This document shows, in pieces, positions 26,477-35,068 of a stretch of 64,000 nt of DNA. The translations under genes and the position numbers were made by a program. The notes under the pieces were generated by a model that was not told the origin of the DNA, made no database searches, and was given only the letters and a program-made list of their open reading frames with translations. The stretch spans positions 186,001-250,000 of the forward strand of contig JAKSLX010000001.1 of assembly GCA_024400915.1 (NCBI GenBank). Direction: 5' to 3'. How positions within the stretch are numbered: the first letter of the stretch is position 1; every line of letters begins with the position of its first letter. The DNA comes from Treponema sp. (GTDB lineage: Bacteria > Spirochaetota > Spirochaetia > Treponematales > Treponemataceae).

Positions 26477-27073
26477 ATGCTTTACATCTTTGATATGGGG
26501 GGCGTTGTTACAACAACAGCAAACCTGAAACAGAAACTCTGCGAAGTTTTAAATACGGACGAAGAAACCCTAAAAAAATACGGACTCGACACAGACCTTA
26601 CACTGGACCGCTCACTTCTTTTTTCAATGTGCTCCAATGGCGAAATAGACACAAAAGAATTCTGGGAAATCTTTTCCAAGAGAAGCGGAATTCCTGTAAA
26701 GACAGACTGGTTCCACTGGCTGTTTCATCCGGTGCTTAATGAAAAGACAGTAAAAATCATCAAGGCATTAAAGGAAGCGGGCAACCGCGTAATCTGTGGA
26801 ACAAACACAATAAGTGCACATTACCACAACCACATGGAACGCGGCGACTATTCCTATTTTGACCAGACTTACACATCGTGCTTCATGGGCGTTTCAAAAC
26901 CTGATCCTGATTTCTGGAAGCTCATCATGACCGCAGAAAATGTTCAGCCAAAGGACTGCGTATTCATCGACGACAAGAAAATGAACTGCGATGCCGCAGC
27001 TGCCCTTGGAATTCATGCGATTCATTTTTCAACGGCAGATGCACTTGCCCAGCTTCTTGGAATTGTTGTCTAG
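26477..27073 (+). CDS. HAD-family hydrolase (YihX/epoxide-hydrolase-like branch)
   Basis: A 198-residue HAD phosphatase. It begins with MLYIFDMGGVV, in which the usual DxD is DxG, as in several alpha-D-glucose-1-phosphate phosphatase-like and dehalogenase-like members. VICGTNTISAHY is motif II, SCFMGVSKPDPDFW gives the lysine, and VFIDDKKMNCDAAAALGIHAIHF is motif IV. The replacement of the second Asp of motif I may change its reaction. GGGAGG precedes the ATG. It lies 19 bp after another HAD gene and is probably in the same transcript; no substrate is implied by the context. Confidence 0.85.
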   Translation: MLYIFDMGGVVTTTANLKQKLCEVLNTDEETLKKYGLDTDLTLDRSLLFSMCSNGEIDTKEFWEIFSKRSGIPVKTDWFHWLFHPVLNEKTVKIIKALKEAGNRVICGTNTISAHYHNHMERGDYSYFDQTYTSCFMGVSKPDPDFWKLIMTAENVQPKDCVFIDDKKMNCDAAAALGIHAIHFSTADALAQLLGIVV

Positions 27074-27080
27074 CACCTAA

Positions 27081-27109
27081 TTGAACAAGATTACTATTTC
27101 TACTAAAAT
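27081..27109 (+). promoter_or_regulatory. Putative promoter of the ACT-domain gene
   Basis: TTGAAC (27081-27086), 17-nt spacer, TAAAAT (27104-27109), ending 9 nt before the ATG at 27119, so the 5' leader would be only a few nucleotides at most. Confidence 0.55.
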
Positions 27110-27118
27110 CTAGGCATT

Positions 27119-27388
27119 ATGAAAGCAATTATTACAGTAGTAGGTGGAGACAAGGTCGGAATCATTGCAAAGGTATCTGCTTACCTTGCAAACCGTTCTA
27201 TCAATATCGTTGATATCACACAGACAATTTTAAGCGGAAACTTCGTCATGATGATGATGGTTGACTTTGACAATGCCCAGGTCGACATTGACACAGCCAG
27301 AAAAGAACTGACGGAAGAAGCAAAGGCTCTCGGCGTTGAAGTAAACCTTATGAACGAAAAGGTTTTTACTGAAATGCACAGAATCTAA
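27119..27388 (+). CDS. ACT-domain regulatory protein (UPF0237 type)
   Basis: An 89-residue stand-alone ACT domain: MKAIITVVGGDKVGIIAKVSAYLANRSINIVDITQTI, then GNFVMMMMVDF, matching the UPF0237/PheB-like group. ACT domains bind amino acids or related small molecules and usually act as dimeric sensors; the ligand here is unknown. It has its own promoter very close to the ATG and a terminator after it, so it is probably monocistronic. Confidence 0.9.
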   Translation: MKAIITVVGGDKVGIIAKVSAYLANRSINIVDITQTILSGNFVMMMMVDFDNAQVDIDTARKELTEEAKALGVEVNLMNEKVFTEMHRI

Positions 27389-27407
27389 TTCCCTTTCAAT
27401 CCAAAAG

Positions 27408-27440
27408 AAAAGCGGCCCGATTGTGGACCGCTTTTTTTCT
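27408..27440 (+). terminator. Rho-independent terminator after the ACT gene
   Basis: AAAGCGG...CCGCTTTTTTT with an extended, imperfect stem (one C/A-type mismatch) and a run of seven T. It may also serve the convergent AraC-type gene. Confidence 0.7.
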
Positions 27441-27450
27441 TTATCAAAAA

Positions 27451-28191
27451 CTATTCTTCATTCCATTTCTTACCGTAGTATTTGTTTCTGTATTCCTTTG
27501 GCGTCATGTTAACGAACTTCTTGAAAGTTGCAATAAAATGAGAATGTGAACTGAAGTTCAATGAAATGCTGATGTCAATGTATGCCTTGTCGGAAAAACG
27601 CAGCAGGCTCTTTGACTCTTCAACCTTTTCGCGGAGAATGTAGTTCTTTATTGTCTCCCCGGTTTCCTTCTTGAACAAAGTTGAAAGATAGGAAGGAGTA
27701 AGCCCCGCAAAGTCTGCAATTTCATCCTCATAAAACTGATTGTAGATGTTTTCGTGGATGTATTTTTTTGCAAGTTTAATCTGCGGACTTGATTCTGCAT
27801 TGCGGATGTTCTTCATTCTTTCGGTAAAATCAAAAATCATTTCCTTATGGAGCTGAGTAATGCTTTCTTCCACAGAACATTTGTCCACATTGCGGATGTA
27901 AAGGTCACTTAAAGTGTAGGCGGTCTCAAAAGGCATGCCAGCTTCTGCACAATAGCGGGTAACAAGAGCAACCGTTACAACAAAATGATACTTCAAGTTA
28001 TTTACAGGCTTGTTGGAAAGCTGACCAAGACCTTCCTTGGTATCAAGCGGAGTCATGAGTTTTTTAACAGTTTCCAGATCTCCTTTCTTTACGGCTGAAT
28101 AGAAATTAACTTCATCTTCATAGCGAGCATGATAAATATTGTTTTCAGTCTGAAAATAAAGGGCCTCGTGTAAATCCTTGTCTTTATCCAT
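27451..28191 (-). CDS. AraC-family transcriptional regulator
   Basis: Transcription factor of 246 residues from the ATG at 28191. The C-terminal 100 residues hold both AraC helix-turn-helix units: FYEDEIADFAGLTPSYLSTLFKKETGETI and AYIDISISLNFSSHSHFIATFKKFVNMTPKEYR. The N-terminal sensor part (1-135) is of the type found in Firmicute and spirochaete regulators without a recognised ligand fold. The ATG three codons upstream (28200) is less likely because it lies inside the -10 box; TATAAT (28199-28204) ends 7 nt before 28191, giving a leaderless mRNA. It is divergent from the GH16 glucanase gene, its probable target. Confidence 0.88.
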   Translation of the reverse strand: MDKDKDLHEALYFQTENNIYHARYEDEVNFYSAVKKGDLETVKKLMTPLDTKEGLGQLSNKPVNNLKYHFVVTVALVTRYCAEAGMPFETAYTLSDLYIRNVDKCSVEESITQLHKEMIFDFTERMKNIRNAESSPQIKLAKKYIHENIYNQFYEDEIADFAGLTPSYLSTLFKKETGETIKNYILREKVEESKSLLRFSDKAYIDISISLNFSSHSHFIATFKKFVNMTPKEYRNKYYGKKWNEE

Positions 28192-28198
28192 ACCTTCC

Positions 28199-28292
28199 AT
28201 TATATCACACTTTGGTAAAAAAATGACAAAAATCTAAAAATTAGTATAGTTATCCAATACATTTCGCCTTAAGATTATGATTAAGATAATGC
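28199..28292. promoter_or_regulatory. Divergent AraC/GH16 control region with direct repeats
   Basis: Minus-strand AraC promoter: TTGTCA (28224-28229), N19, TATAAT (28199-28204). Plus-strand candidate for GH16: ATGACA (28223-28228), N16, TATAGT (28245-28250); the two -35 boxes overlap. Downstream lie adjacent 12-bp direct repeats TTAAGATTATGA (28269-28280) and TTAAGATAATGC (28281-28292), 10 of 12 identical, a layout typical of AraC-type binding sites. Confidence 0.5.
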
Positions 28293-28335
28293 AATTTTAG
28301 ACAATAGGAACACTGAAATTTCATCAGGAGGATTT

Positions 28336-30201
28336 ATGAAATTTTCAAAGAAATCAATGATTTCCCTTGCTCTCGCCGCAGTAGTCTCATTCAGCCTTAG
28401 CGCACAGAACATGGCAGGCTACGAACTCAAGTTTGAAGACAACTTTGACGGAAAGAAACTTGACGAAAGCAAATGGAACTATGAACTTCACGAGCCAGGT
28501 TGGGTAAACAACGAACTTCAGTCATACATCAAGTCTGACAAGAACGTTTACCTTAAGGGCGGGAACCTTATCATTCAGCCACTCAAGGAAGAAACAAAAA
28601 GCGGAAACAAATTCACATCAGGAAGAATCAATACGCAGCGCAAGTTTGACTTCAAGTACGGTCTTGCAGAAGCCCGCCTCAAGGTACCAAGAGGAAAGGG
28701 ATTCCTCCCTGCTTTCTGGATGATGCCGACAGACGAAAGCAAGTATGGCTCATGGCCAAAGTGCGGTGAAATCGACATCATGGAAGTTCTTGGCGACAAG
28801 GTAAACAAGACTTACGCAACACTTCACTTCGGTGAACCACACACAATGGCACAGAAGGAATACCTCCTCAAGAAGGGAAACTACGCTGACGAATTCCACA
28901 CATTTGCCTGCGAATGGGAACCTGGGCTCATCAAGTTCTATGTTGACGGCGTTGAAATGGCAAAGTTTGACGACTGGTTCACAAAGAAACTCTATGATGA
29001 CGAAGAACCATACCCTGCTCCATACAACCAGCCATTCTACCTCATTCTCAATGTTGCTGTAGGTGGAACTTGGCCAGGATATCCAGATGGAACAACAAAG
29101 TTTGATGCAAGCGCACAGATGGTCGTTGACTATGTTCGCGTTTACCAGAAGAAGAGCTACAACGAAAATGTTACAAGACAGGAAGAAGTTGTTGAAGTTC
29201 GTGCTCCTGGTGCAGACGGAAACTACATCCGCAACGGTGGGTTCAATCCTGAAAACCTTAAGGATAAAAAGGAATGGATGTTCATGACACAGCAGGGTGG
29301 ATCCGCCGACGCTGCAATTGCAGGAAACACACTTACAGTAAACACTTCAAAAGCCGGTACAATCGACTATTCAATTCAGCTTGTTCAGGCAGACATTCCT
29401 CTTGAAAGAGGCTATCAATATGAATTCTCATTTGATGCATGGTCTACAAAGAACAGAAAGATGAAGGCTAAGCTTTGTGCTCCAGACAGAGGATGGAAGA
29501 ACTACTTTGGCGATGTAAACGTTGAGCTTACACCAAACAAGAAGCACTATTCATACAAGTTCTCAATGGACGACAAGACAGATCCAAACGCAAGACTTGA
29601 CTTCAACATGGGAGCAACACCTTCAACAGATCCAATCAACATTGCAAATGTTAAGCTCGTAAAGCTTGGCAAGGCAAAGATCGTAAAGAAGTCAGACATG
29701 AAGAAGGACAAGTTTGACCTTATCTACAACGGAGAATTTGCATTCAGCGCAAAGCAGTGGGAATTCTACAAGTACGACACAAACTCTTGCGAACTTTCTG
29801 TAGACCAGGAAAAGCAGGTTGCACAGATTACAATCAAGGACACAAAGGATGTTGACTGGAAGATTCAGCTCATGCAGAAGAAGATTCCACTCATGAAGGG
29901 AAAGAAGTACCGCCTTACATTTGATGCATGGTCAACACTTCCAAGAATGATGAAGTATGCATGTCAGAGAGACGGCGCACTTTGGAAGCAGAGACACGGT
30001 TCAGAAGACTGGACAGCATACAACGAAGCTCCTACATGCGAACTTACAACAAGCAAGCAGACATTCACACAGGACTTCGAAATGGCTTACGATGATGACA
30101 GCGATGTAATCCTTACATTCTCTCTCGGAACAATCGACAAGAACATCACAAAGGAACACGATGTATTCCTCGACAATGTAAAGCTTGTTGAAATCAAATA
30201 A
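28336..30201 (+). CDS. Secreted GH16 beta-glucanase with two carbohydrate-binding modules
   Basis: Hydrolyses beta-1,3 or mixed-linkage beta-glucans outside the cytoplasm. It has 621 residues. A signal peptide ends near SLSAQ (about 24), followed by a GH16 domain (about 30-275) whose catalytic signature GEIDIMEVLG has nucleophile Glu145 and acid/base Glu150. The ELHEPGWVNNELQSY loop is typical of laminarinases. Two homologous modules follow (about 290-445 and 470-620), each with an NGGFN/NGEF start and FDAWSTxxRxMK strand, matching CBM4/9-type jelly rolls. GGAGG lies before the ATG. The divergent AraC gene probably regulates it. Codon bias indicates high expression. Confidence 0.93.
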   Translation: MKFSKKSMISLALAAVVSFSLSAQNMAGYELKFEDNFDGKKLDESKWNYELHEPGWVNNELQSYIKSDKNVYLKGGNLIIQPLKEETKSGNKFTSGRINTQRKFDFKYGLAEARLKVPRGKGFLPAFWMMPTDESKYGSWPKCGEIDIMEVLGDKVNKTYATLHFGEPHTMAQKEYLLKKGNYADEFHTFACEWEPGLIKFYVDGVEMAKFDDWFTKKLYDDEEPYPAPYNQPFYLILNVAVGGTWPGYPDGTTKFDASAQMVVDYVRVYQKKSYNENVTRQEEVVEVRAPGADGNYIRNGGFNPENLKDKKEWMFMTQQGGSADAAIAGNTLTVNTSKAGTIDYSIQLVQADIPLERGYQYEFSFDAWSTKNRKMKAKLCAPDRGWKNYFGDVNVELTPNKKHYSYKFSMDDKTDPNARLDFNMGATPSTDPINIANVKLVKLGKAKIVKKSDMKKDKFDLIYNGEFAFSAKQWEFYKYDTNSCELSVDQEKQVAQITIKDTKDVDWKIQLMQKKIPLMKGKKYRLTFDAWSTLPRMMKYACQRDGALWKQRHGSEDWTAYNEAPTCELTTSKQTFTQDFEMAYDDDSDVILTFSLGTIDKNITKEHDVFLDNVKLVEIK

Positions 30202-30234
30202 GTTGAACTAAGAATCTCGAAAATCTAGTTAAAA

Positions 30235-30273
30235 CCTTAGGCCGTCTTGGGAACCCCAGGGCGGCTTTTTTTT
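30235..30273 (+). terminator. Terminator after the GH16 gene
   Basis: GCCGTCTTGGG and CCCCAGGGCGGC form a stem with G-T pairs, followed by eight T. The rest of the gap to 30390 shows a short palindrome (TGTCC-TTTTA-GGACA) and no gene. Confidence 0.7.
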
Positions 30274-30390
30274 ATGGAAATGCACACACTGAGTGGCCTA
30301 GTGTCCTTTTAGGACATAAAACCAACTGTGGAGATGACCAAATGTTTGGGCATTCCCTTTTTTTTAATATAATGCAACGGATACTAAGCG

Positions 30391-31617
30391 TCAAATACAA
30401 GCAGTTAAACGAACCAAAGCTAAAAACAAATCCAGATCTTCACCGTTGATGACGGGGATAAGCATTTGAAAAGGCTCACAACTGTGATTGCATATGGGAA
30501 CATTAATGGCGGCACCACAGAAAGTCAGCAGCCTCAGCATTTCACAGTCGATGCATTTTGAATTCAATCCGTAACTGAGAACCGTCTGTCCGTCGGTCAT
30601 GGCATTTACCCTTGCTCCATGTTCAATTAGAAGTCCGGCCATTTCCTTATGGTTCAGCAGTACGGAAATCACAAGCGCATTTCCATTATCCAGCGTCATG
30701 GCATTTACATCAGCCCCATATTCAAGAAGCAATTTTGCAGCCGGAATTTTATCCAGCAATACTGCATACATAAGCGGATTGAACAAACCATCCCTGATGC
30801 CCCTGTTTGCATCCACCCCACATTTCAGAAGGAATTCAAGATAGGAAGAATCATACTCAATGGCTGAGAATATATCGTATTGTATCCCATGAGCGACCAG
30901 CACTTTTCCGCAATCAATTGTGTTTTCATTGTAGGAAATTCCCAGCAGAGAAGAAAAAGAATACCAATCGAGGCCATGGGTAAAATCAGCTCCACTGCGA
31001 ATCAGAAGTTCACAGATTTCAGGCCTCCCCAAAGCAACTGCAAAATCGATTGGCCTAGTACGGAACAGAGGATCCGTAAAGTTTACATCCGCACCCTGCC
31101 TGATTAATTCAACAGCATAATCTATATTGTTATCCTGTATGCTCCGTACCAGCTGCGGAAATTTTGATTCCTTTGCAGTACTCGTATATTTTCCATCAAG
31201 TATCCTGGAAAGGATAAAACAGCGAAGTCCTATTTTCGTCTTTTCATAACAGATGCACTCATAGTCAACGAATTCATAGCCGGTGGGAACCATGAAAGCA
31301 TGACTGCTTCCGCCGGAACAATTGATGTCCGCACAAACGAAGGACTTGTTCTCATAAGTAATACCGACTGTTTCCTGCAGTTCCTCTATCCTGTTTAAAT
31401 CCTCCCCACTCAGTGGAAGATTGTCTTTAGAAGTCCAGATTTCCATAGTGTGAATGAAAACAGAATCCTCCAAATTGAAGGAATAGAATATGGCGCAGTT
31501 GCCTTCAGCATTTTTCTCAAAGAACCTTTCAACAGACTTCCCGGTAAAATCAATCCTGTCGCCGTCCGCAAAAAATCCTTCTGCCGAAATATCCAGTTTC
31601 ATCATGTGGTCATCCAT
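30391..31617 (-). CDS. Ankyrin-repeat protein
   Basis: A 408-residue cytoplasmic protein. The N-terminal 150 residues form an unrecognised domain. From about 150 on there are five to six ankyrin repeats, including DYAVELIRQGADVNFTD, RPEICELLIRSGADF, KIPAAKLLLEYGADVNAMT and KEMAGLLIEHGARVNAMT, with the usual AAxLLLEhGADVN consensus. Such proteins bind partner proteins; none is obvious. It is the last gene of a minus-strand cluster of unknown genes (the small membrane protein is 11 bp upstream). No ribosome site is clear, so its translation may depend on the upstream gene. Confidence 0.85.
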   Translation of the reverse strand: MDDHMMKLDISAEGFFADGDRIDFTGKSVERFFEKNAEGNCAIFYSFNLEDSVFIHTMEIWTSKDNLPLSGEDLNRIEELQETVGITYENKSFVCADINCSGGSSHAFMVPTGYEFVDYECICYEKTKIGLRCFILSRILDGKYTSTAKESKFPQLVRSIQDNNIDYAVELIRQGADVNFTDPLFRTRPIDFAVALGRPEICELLIRSGADFTHGLDWYSFSSLLGISYNENTIDCGKVLVAHGIQYDIFSAIEYDSSYLEFLLKCGVDANRGIRDGLFNPLMYAVLLDKIPAAKLLLEYGADVNAMTLDNGNALVISVLLNHKEMAGLLIEHGARVNAMTDGQTVLSYGLNSKCIDCEMLRLLTFCGAAINVPICNHSCEPFQMLIPVINGEDLDLFLALVRLTACI

Positions 31618-31628
31618 AACGCTGTTTT

Positions 31629-31820
31629 TTACAGCCGACTATTTTCATCCATATCGACAAGAGATGCTTCTTCATCGGGAACATCCGGCTTCAGGAATTC
31701 GTCCAGAAATTTGGTGTTCCTGTAGCCGATTATGGCCTCCCAGTTGCAAAGAAACATCACTATAAAAAGCATTAGTGCAATCATCAAAAAAACCATGGTA
31801 CATACCATAACTTCATGCAT
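31629..31820 (-). CDS. Small single-pass membrane protein
   Basis: A 63-residue protein with one strongly hydrophobic helix (residues about 5-27, VCTMVFLMIALMLFIVMFLC) followed by a charged tail. AAGGAG lies 9 nt before the ATG, which together with tight packing between its neighbours (11 and 50 bp gaps) supports it as a real gene. Function unknown; the clustering suggests it works with the adjacent ankyrin or membrane protein. Confidence 0.6.
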   Translation of the reverse strand: MHEVMVCTMVFLMIALMLFIVMFLCNWEAIIGYRNTKFLDEFLKPDVPDEEASLVDMDENSRL

Positions 31821-31870
31821 TATCTCATTCTCCTTGTGAAACTTGAAACTTCACGCTACCTAAGAATTCC

Positions 31871-32755
31871 TCAGTGAGAATTCCTGAAATCATCAGCTAT
31901 ATGGACCGGAACCCTGCTCATGAACTTCGCCGTTTCGTTGTAATGGTTTTTATCCGGGTCATATTTTCTTTTGAAAACTTTTCTGATTTGCTGCCTGCCC
32001 TTCCAGTCAATATCCGGCTCTATAGGCATGATTTTATTTACATCATGATCCAGTATCATCGGGAAAAGGTGATTCATGCCTGTTTCCTTATTGTAGTTTC
32101 TGACAAGAATGCATTTGTCCCGTGCGGCCAACCAGAACCTTCGGTCTACATCAGGACTTGCAAATGAGACTTTGTACGCACTGTCACAAAGGAATCCCCA
32201 CAACAGCTTGAAGAGTATAGCCCTGTCCTGACAGTTGAAATTGCCGTCACAGGTTATGTCTTTTCCGTACAGAGGATCCTTTGCCAGCAGATCAAGAGTT
32301 TGCTCAACAAGCCATTTCATGTTGTCGCTCAGGTCTGACGGTTCCATTGCTTCCGTATACTCGCTGTAGGGGTCAAATTCCATCGTGTCGAATGGCTCCA
32401 ACATTAGAATAGCAGGTATGAATATCAGAGCCATAATGAACAAGGCTATCAGATAGATTTTCATGAAAGACCGGACATAGGTCTTGTGATCCATGAATGC
32501 TTCGGGTGCATGACTGAACCTTGCGTAATACTCTGAAATGTAGTTACTCAGCCTTACATTGTCATACACGGACATTGCACCGGCTACACGGTTATATTCC
32601 CTGTTGACTGCACAGTGGGCACAGGTTTCTTTCTTACATATGCCGTTCTGTATGAAGCACATGCACCTTGCCCTTGTCTGCGCAAGCTCCCTAACCGCAA
32701 AATCATTGAATGTTTCCTGTCTTGTAACGACTCTAACTTCATTTGGTGAATCCAT
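31871..32755 (-). CDS. Membrane protein with transglutaminase-like Cys/His pattern
   Basis: A 294-residue protein from ATG 32755, chosen because AAGGAGG lies at ideal spacing; an upstream ATG at 32827 has none. The N-terminal cytoplasmic part has a cysteine cluster RCMCFIQNGICKKETCAHC (about 27-45) that could bind zinc. One or two transmembrane segments follow (IYLIALFIMALIFIPAILML, about 108-128). The C-terminal domain contains NCQDRAILFKLLWGFLCDSAYKVSF and later MNHLFPMILDHD, reminiscent of the Cys and His motifs of transglutaminase-like proteases. That fold assignment is inference. It belongs to the cluster of unknown genes with the zinc-finger repeat protein upstream. Confidence 0.65.
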   Translation of the reverse strand: MDSPNEVRVVTRQETFNDFAVRELAQTRARCMCFIQNGICKKETCAHCAVNREYNRVAGAMSVYDNVRLSNYISEYYARFSHAPEAFMDHKTYVRSFMKIYLIALFIMALIFIPAILMLEPFDTMEFDPYSEYTEAMEPSDLSDNMKWLVEQTLDLLAKDPLYGKDITCDGNFNCQDRAILFKLLWGFLCDSAYKVSFASPDVDRRFWLAARDKCILVRNYNKETGMNHLFPMILDHDVNKIMPIEPDIDWKGRQQIRKVFKRKYDPDKNHYNETAKFMSRVPVHIADDFRNSH

Positions 32756-32838
32756 AGACCATCCTCCTTGTATGCCTACAATGTAAAGGATGTCCATTCC
32801 CAATGCACGGGAATGAAATATAATCATTGAATTATTTT

Positions 32839-34872
32839 TTAAAATGAAGAATCGCCATCACCATGATAATCTTCCAAAGGATATGATCCGAACCGTCCAT
32901 TCTCTCGGAATATTTGATGAGACCCTTCTAATAAGATACTAGGATTATTTGCTGCAAAAACATTACTACCATATTGCTTTATAGTCTGTGAGACATAGGA
33001 ACTATTTTTTGACTCTTTACAATAACCAAGAAGATGCCTTATCAATTTATTTCCAGAAAATATATGTGACTCATTACAATGGAAACATCTAAAAGTATTA
33101 GATGACTCTCTTCTTATCAATGTAGTTTTTTCACTAATATGACTAGACCAGATATGTTCGCCAAGTGAAATGTAATCATCTGATTCAATTTCACAGATTG
33201 GACACTTTTTACTATCTACCAGTTCTCTTACATAATCGTCTCTTGAAAATTCATAAACGGACCCAATTTTATCGTCATATCCTAAAGCACTTTTATTCAA
33301 TTCGGAATTTAGTACTTCGATTGCATCACAAATGATTTCATCTACAACACAAGAGAGCTGTGATTTTTCGCCTATGATAATTCTCCTAATATCACTCCAT
33401 ACATTCTTATCTCGAATATAATCAACAAAAAATGTAATCAACACTTCCCTAGTATTAAGGATTATTCTTTTTATATCCTCTGATAATTCATAATCCACTT
33501 TAAATTTATCTAATAAATTTAAAAGATCTTCTATAATTTGGTTACATTCAAATCCATACACAAATTGAAAACTATCACTTATTTCTTTTAAAGCTATTAA
33601 ATTTCCATTATTATTTTTCAACAGACGACAAATCAAAAATAATTCTCTTTCTTTTATCGATGGCAAAAAAAAGATCTTTCCGGTATTTTTTGATATTTCA
33701 TAATCAAGTTTGTTTTTCTCTAATAAATGGATAAAGTCATCTATAACAGGAGGATAATAAAATTCGCATTCAGATTGAAAGCTAGCGATTATCTCTTCAA
33801 AACTTACTACACAGTTTCTTTTCTTTTTCAACAAATAGTTGTTACAAAAATCCTTAATTTCTTCTTGCGATGGCAAAATCATAATTTCCTTGGTAGAATA
33901 TGCCACATCATAATCCACATTACTTTTCCCTAATAAACGAATGAAGTCATCAACTACAGAAGAATAGGCAATTCCATATTCGGATTTAAAACTATCAATT
34001 ATCTCTTCAAAACTTACCACGCAGTTTTTATTCTTTTTCAACAAATAGTTTTTACAAAAATCCTTAATTTCTTCTTGCGATGGCAAAATCATAATTTCCT
34101 TGGTAGAATATGCCACATCATAATCCACATTACTTTTCCCTAATAAACGAATGAAGTCATCAACTACAGAAGAATAGGCAATTCCATATTCGGATTTAAA
34201 ACTATCAATTATCTCTTCAAAACTTACCACGCAGTTTTTATTCTTTTTCAACAAATAGTTTTTACAAAAATTAGTAATTTCCTCCTGTGTTGGCAAAATC
34301 ACAATTTTCCTGGTAGAGTCTGATATTTTACAATTCATCCCATTATTTTTTATTACATGAAAAAATTCATAAACAATAGAAGGATAGTTAATTCCATATT
34401 TAGATTGAAAGCTAGCGATTATTTCTTCAAAAGTTATTTCACCTATCTTTTTTCTTTCAGAAAAAAAAGTAAGAATAAAATTTTCCCTTTCATTTTTAGA
34501 TGGTAAAATTTTACCTAATATGCGATTAAAAGTAAAACTTAGAGTGATGGATTCATACCCATATCTTTCAAAGAAATATTTATTAAATTCAGGAAAACTT
34601 GTGTCATTTCCATTTTTTATATAATTCTCACAAACACATTCTATCTCCTTCAGACATGGAGCCAATAACAACCCTCCATCTTCTTCAATAACTTCGTAAT
34701 TTGCTCTTGCACGATTTGCAACTTTAACAAGAGTATTTGTTAAATCATCTGGACATGTCTTGTAAAGATCATAAAATTCTTTTTCTACTTCCTCAAAATA
34801 GATTCTATCCCCTATTTTTTTCCTCTTGAGAATATTTGAACAAAATTCCCATTTAATATTATTAGTATCCAT
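32839..34872 (-). CDS. AT-rich repeat protein with C-terminal zinc fingers
   Basis: A 677-residue protein of unknown function, clearly more AT-rich than its neighbours, suggesting acquisition. About seven units of roughly 70 residues fill positions 1-490, each with the pattern FEEIIxSFxSEYG...VVDDFIRLLxKxxVDYDV...ILPSQEEI, helical and winged-helix-like in spacing. Two units are identical at protein and DNA level (33851-34270). The C-terminal part has a classical C2H2 finger, KCPIC...HIWSSH (C-x2-C-x12-H-x4-H), and a second C-x2-C-x13-H-x4-C finger (FRCFHC...RHLLGYC). This suggests nucleic-acid or protein binding. No enzyme domain is seen. TAAAAT ends 7 nt before the ATG. Confidence 0.75.
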   Translation of the reverse strand: MDTNNIKWEFCSNILKRKKIGDRIYFEEVEKEFYDLYKTCPDDLTNTLVKVANRARANYEVIEEDGGLLLAPCLKEIECVCENYIKNGNDTSFPEFNKYFFERYGYESITLSFTFNRILGKILPSKNERENFILTFFSERKKIGEITFEEIIASFQSKYGINYPSIVYEFFHVIKNNGMNCKISDSTRKIVILPTQEEITNFCKNYLLKKNKNCVVSFEEIIDSFKSEYGIAYSSVVDDFIRLLGKSNVDYDVAYSTKEIMILPSQEEIKDFCKNYLLKKNKNCVVSFEEIIDSFKSEYGIAYSSVVDDFIRLLGKSNVDYDVAYSTKEIMILPSQEEIKDFCNNYLLKKKRNCVVSFEEIIASFQSECEFYYPPVIDDFIHLLEKNKLDYEISKNTGKIFFLPSIKERELFLICRLLKNNNGNLIALKEISDSFQFVYGFECNQIIEDLLNLLDKFKVDYELSEDIKRIILNTREVLITFFVDYIRDKNVWSDIRRIIIGEKSQLSCVVDEIICDAIEVLNSELNKSALGYDDKIGSVYEFSRDDYVRELVDSKKCPICEIESDDYISLGEHIWSSHISEKTTLIRRESSNTFRCFHCNESHIFSGNKLIRHLLGYCKESKNSSYVSQTIKQYGSNVFAANNPSILLEGSHQIFRENGRFGSYPLEDYHGDGDSSF
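33851..34270. repeat. Perfect 210-bp tandem duplication inside a coding region
   Basis: Bases 33851-34060 and 34061-34270 are identical over all 210 positions. The unit length is exactly 70 codons, so the frame is kept and the protein gains one repeat. Lack of any difference shows a very recent event or ongoing homogenisation. Confidence 0.95.
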
Positions 34873-34993
34873 TTCTGAGATTTTATTTTACACGAAAAAT
34901 ATATAAATTCATAATAATTTAGAATCTTTATTTTGATCTTATGAAACACACCTCATATTATTCAAGCCACGAAAGTAGTAGGAGGTAGTTATT

Positions 34994-35056
34994 ATGATAC
35001 AGGACAGAGATTTTCACTCATGTCCGTAGACAGCATATAAATACTACTTACGGACA
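34994..35056 (+). promoter_or_regulatory. Possible leader peptide (11 codons) with hairpin
   Basis: AGGAGG followed at 8 nt by an ATG at 34994 opens an 11-codon frame, MIQDRDFHSCP, stopping at 35029. Its end lies in the left arm of a perfect 8-bp inverted repeat, TGTCCGTA (35021-35028) and TACGGACA (35049-35056). The unusually good ribosome site in a non-coding gap suggests a leader or small peptide, but no obvious target gene follows on the plus strand until 35492. Confidence 0.3.
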
Positions 35057-35068
35057 CGAATGCTTATA

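Noticed and set aside
33851..34270. Possible CRISPR or satellite array
   Set aside because: Only two exact copies of 210 bp, contiguous, in frame and coding; no short repeats with spacers.
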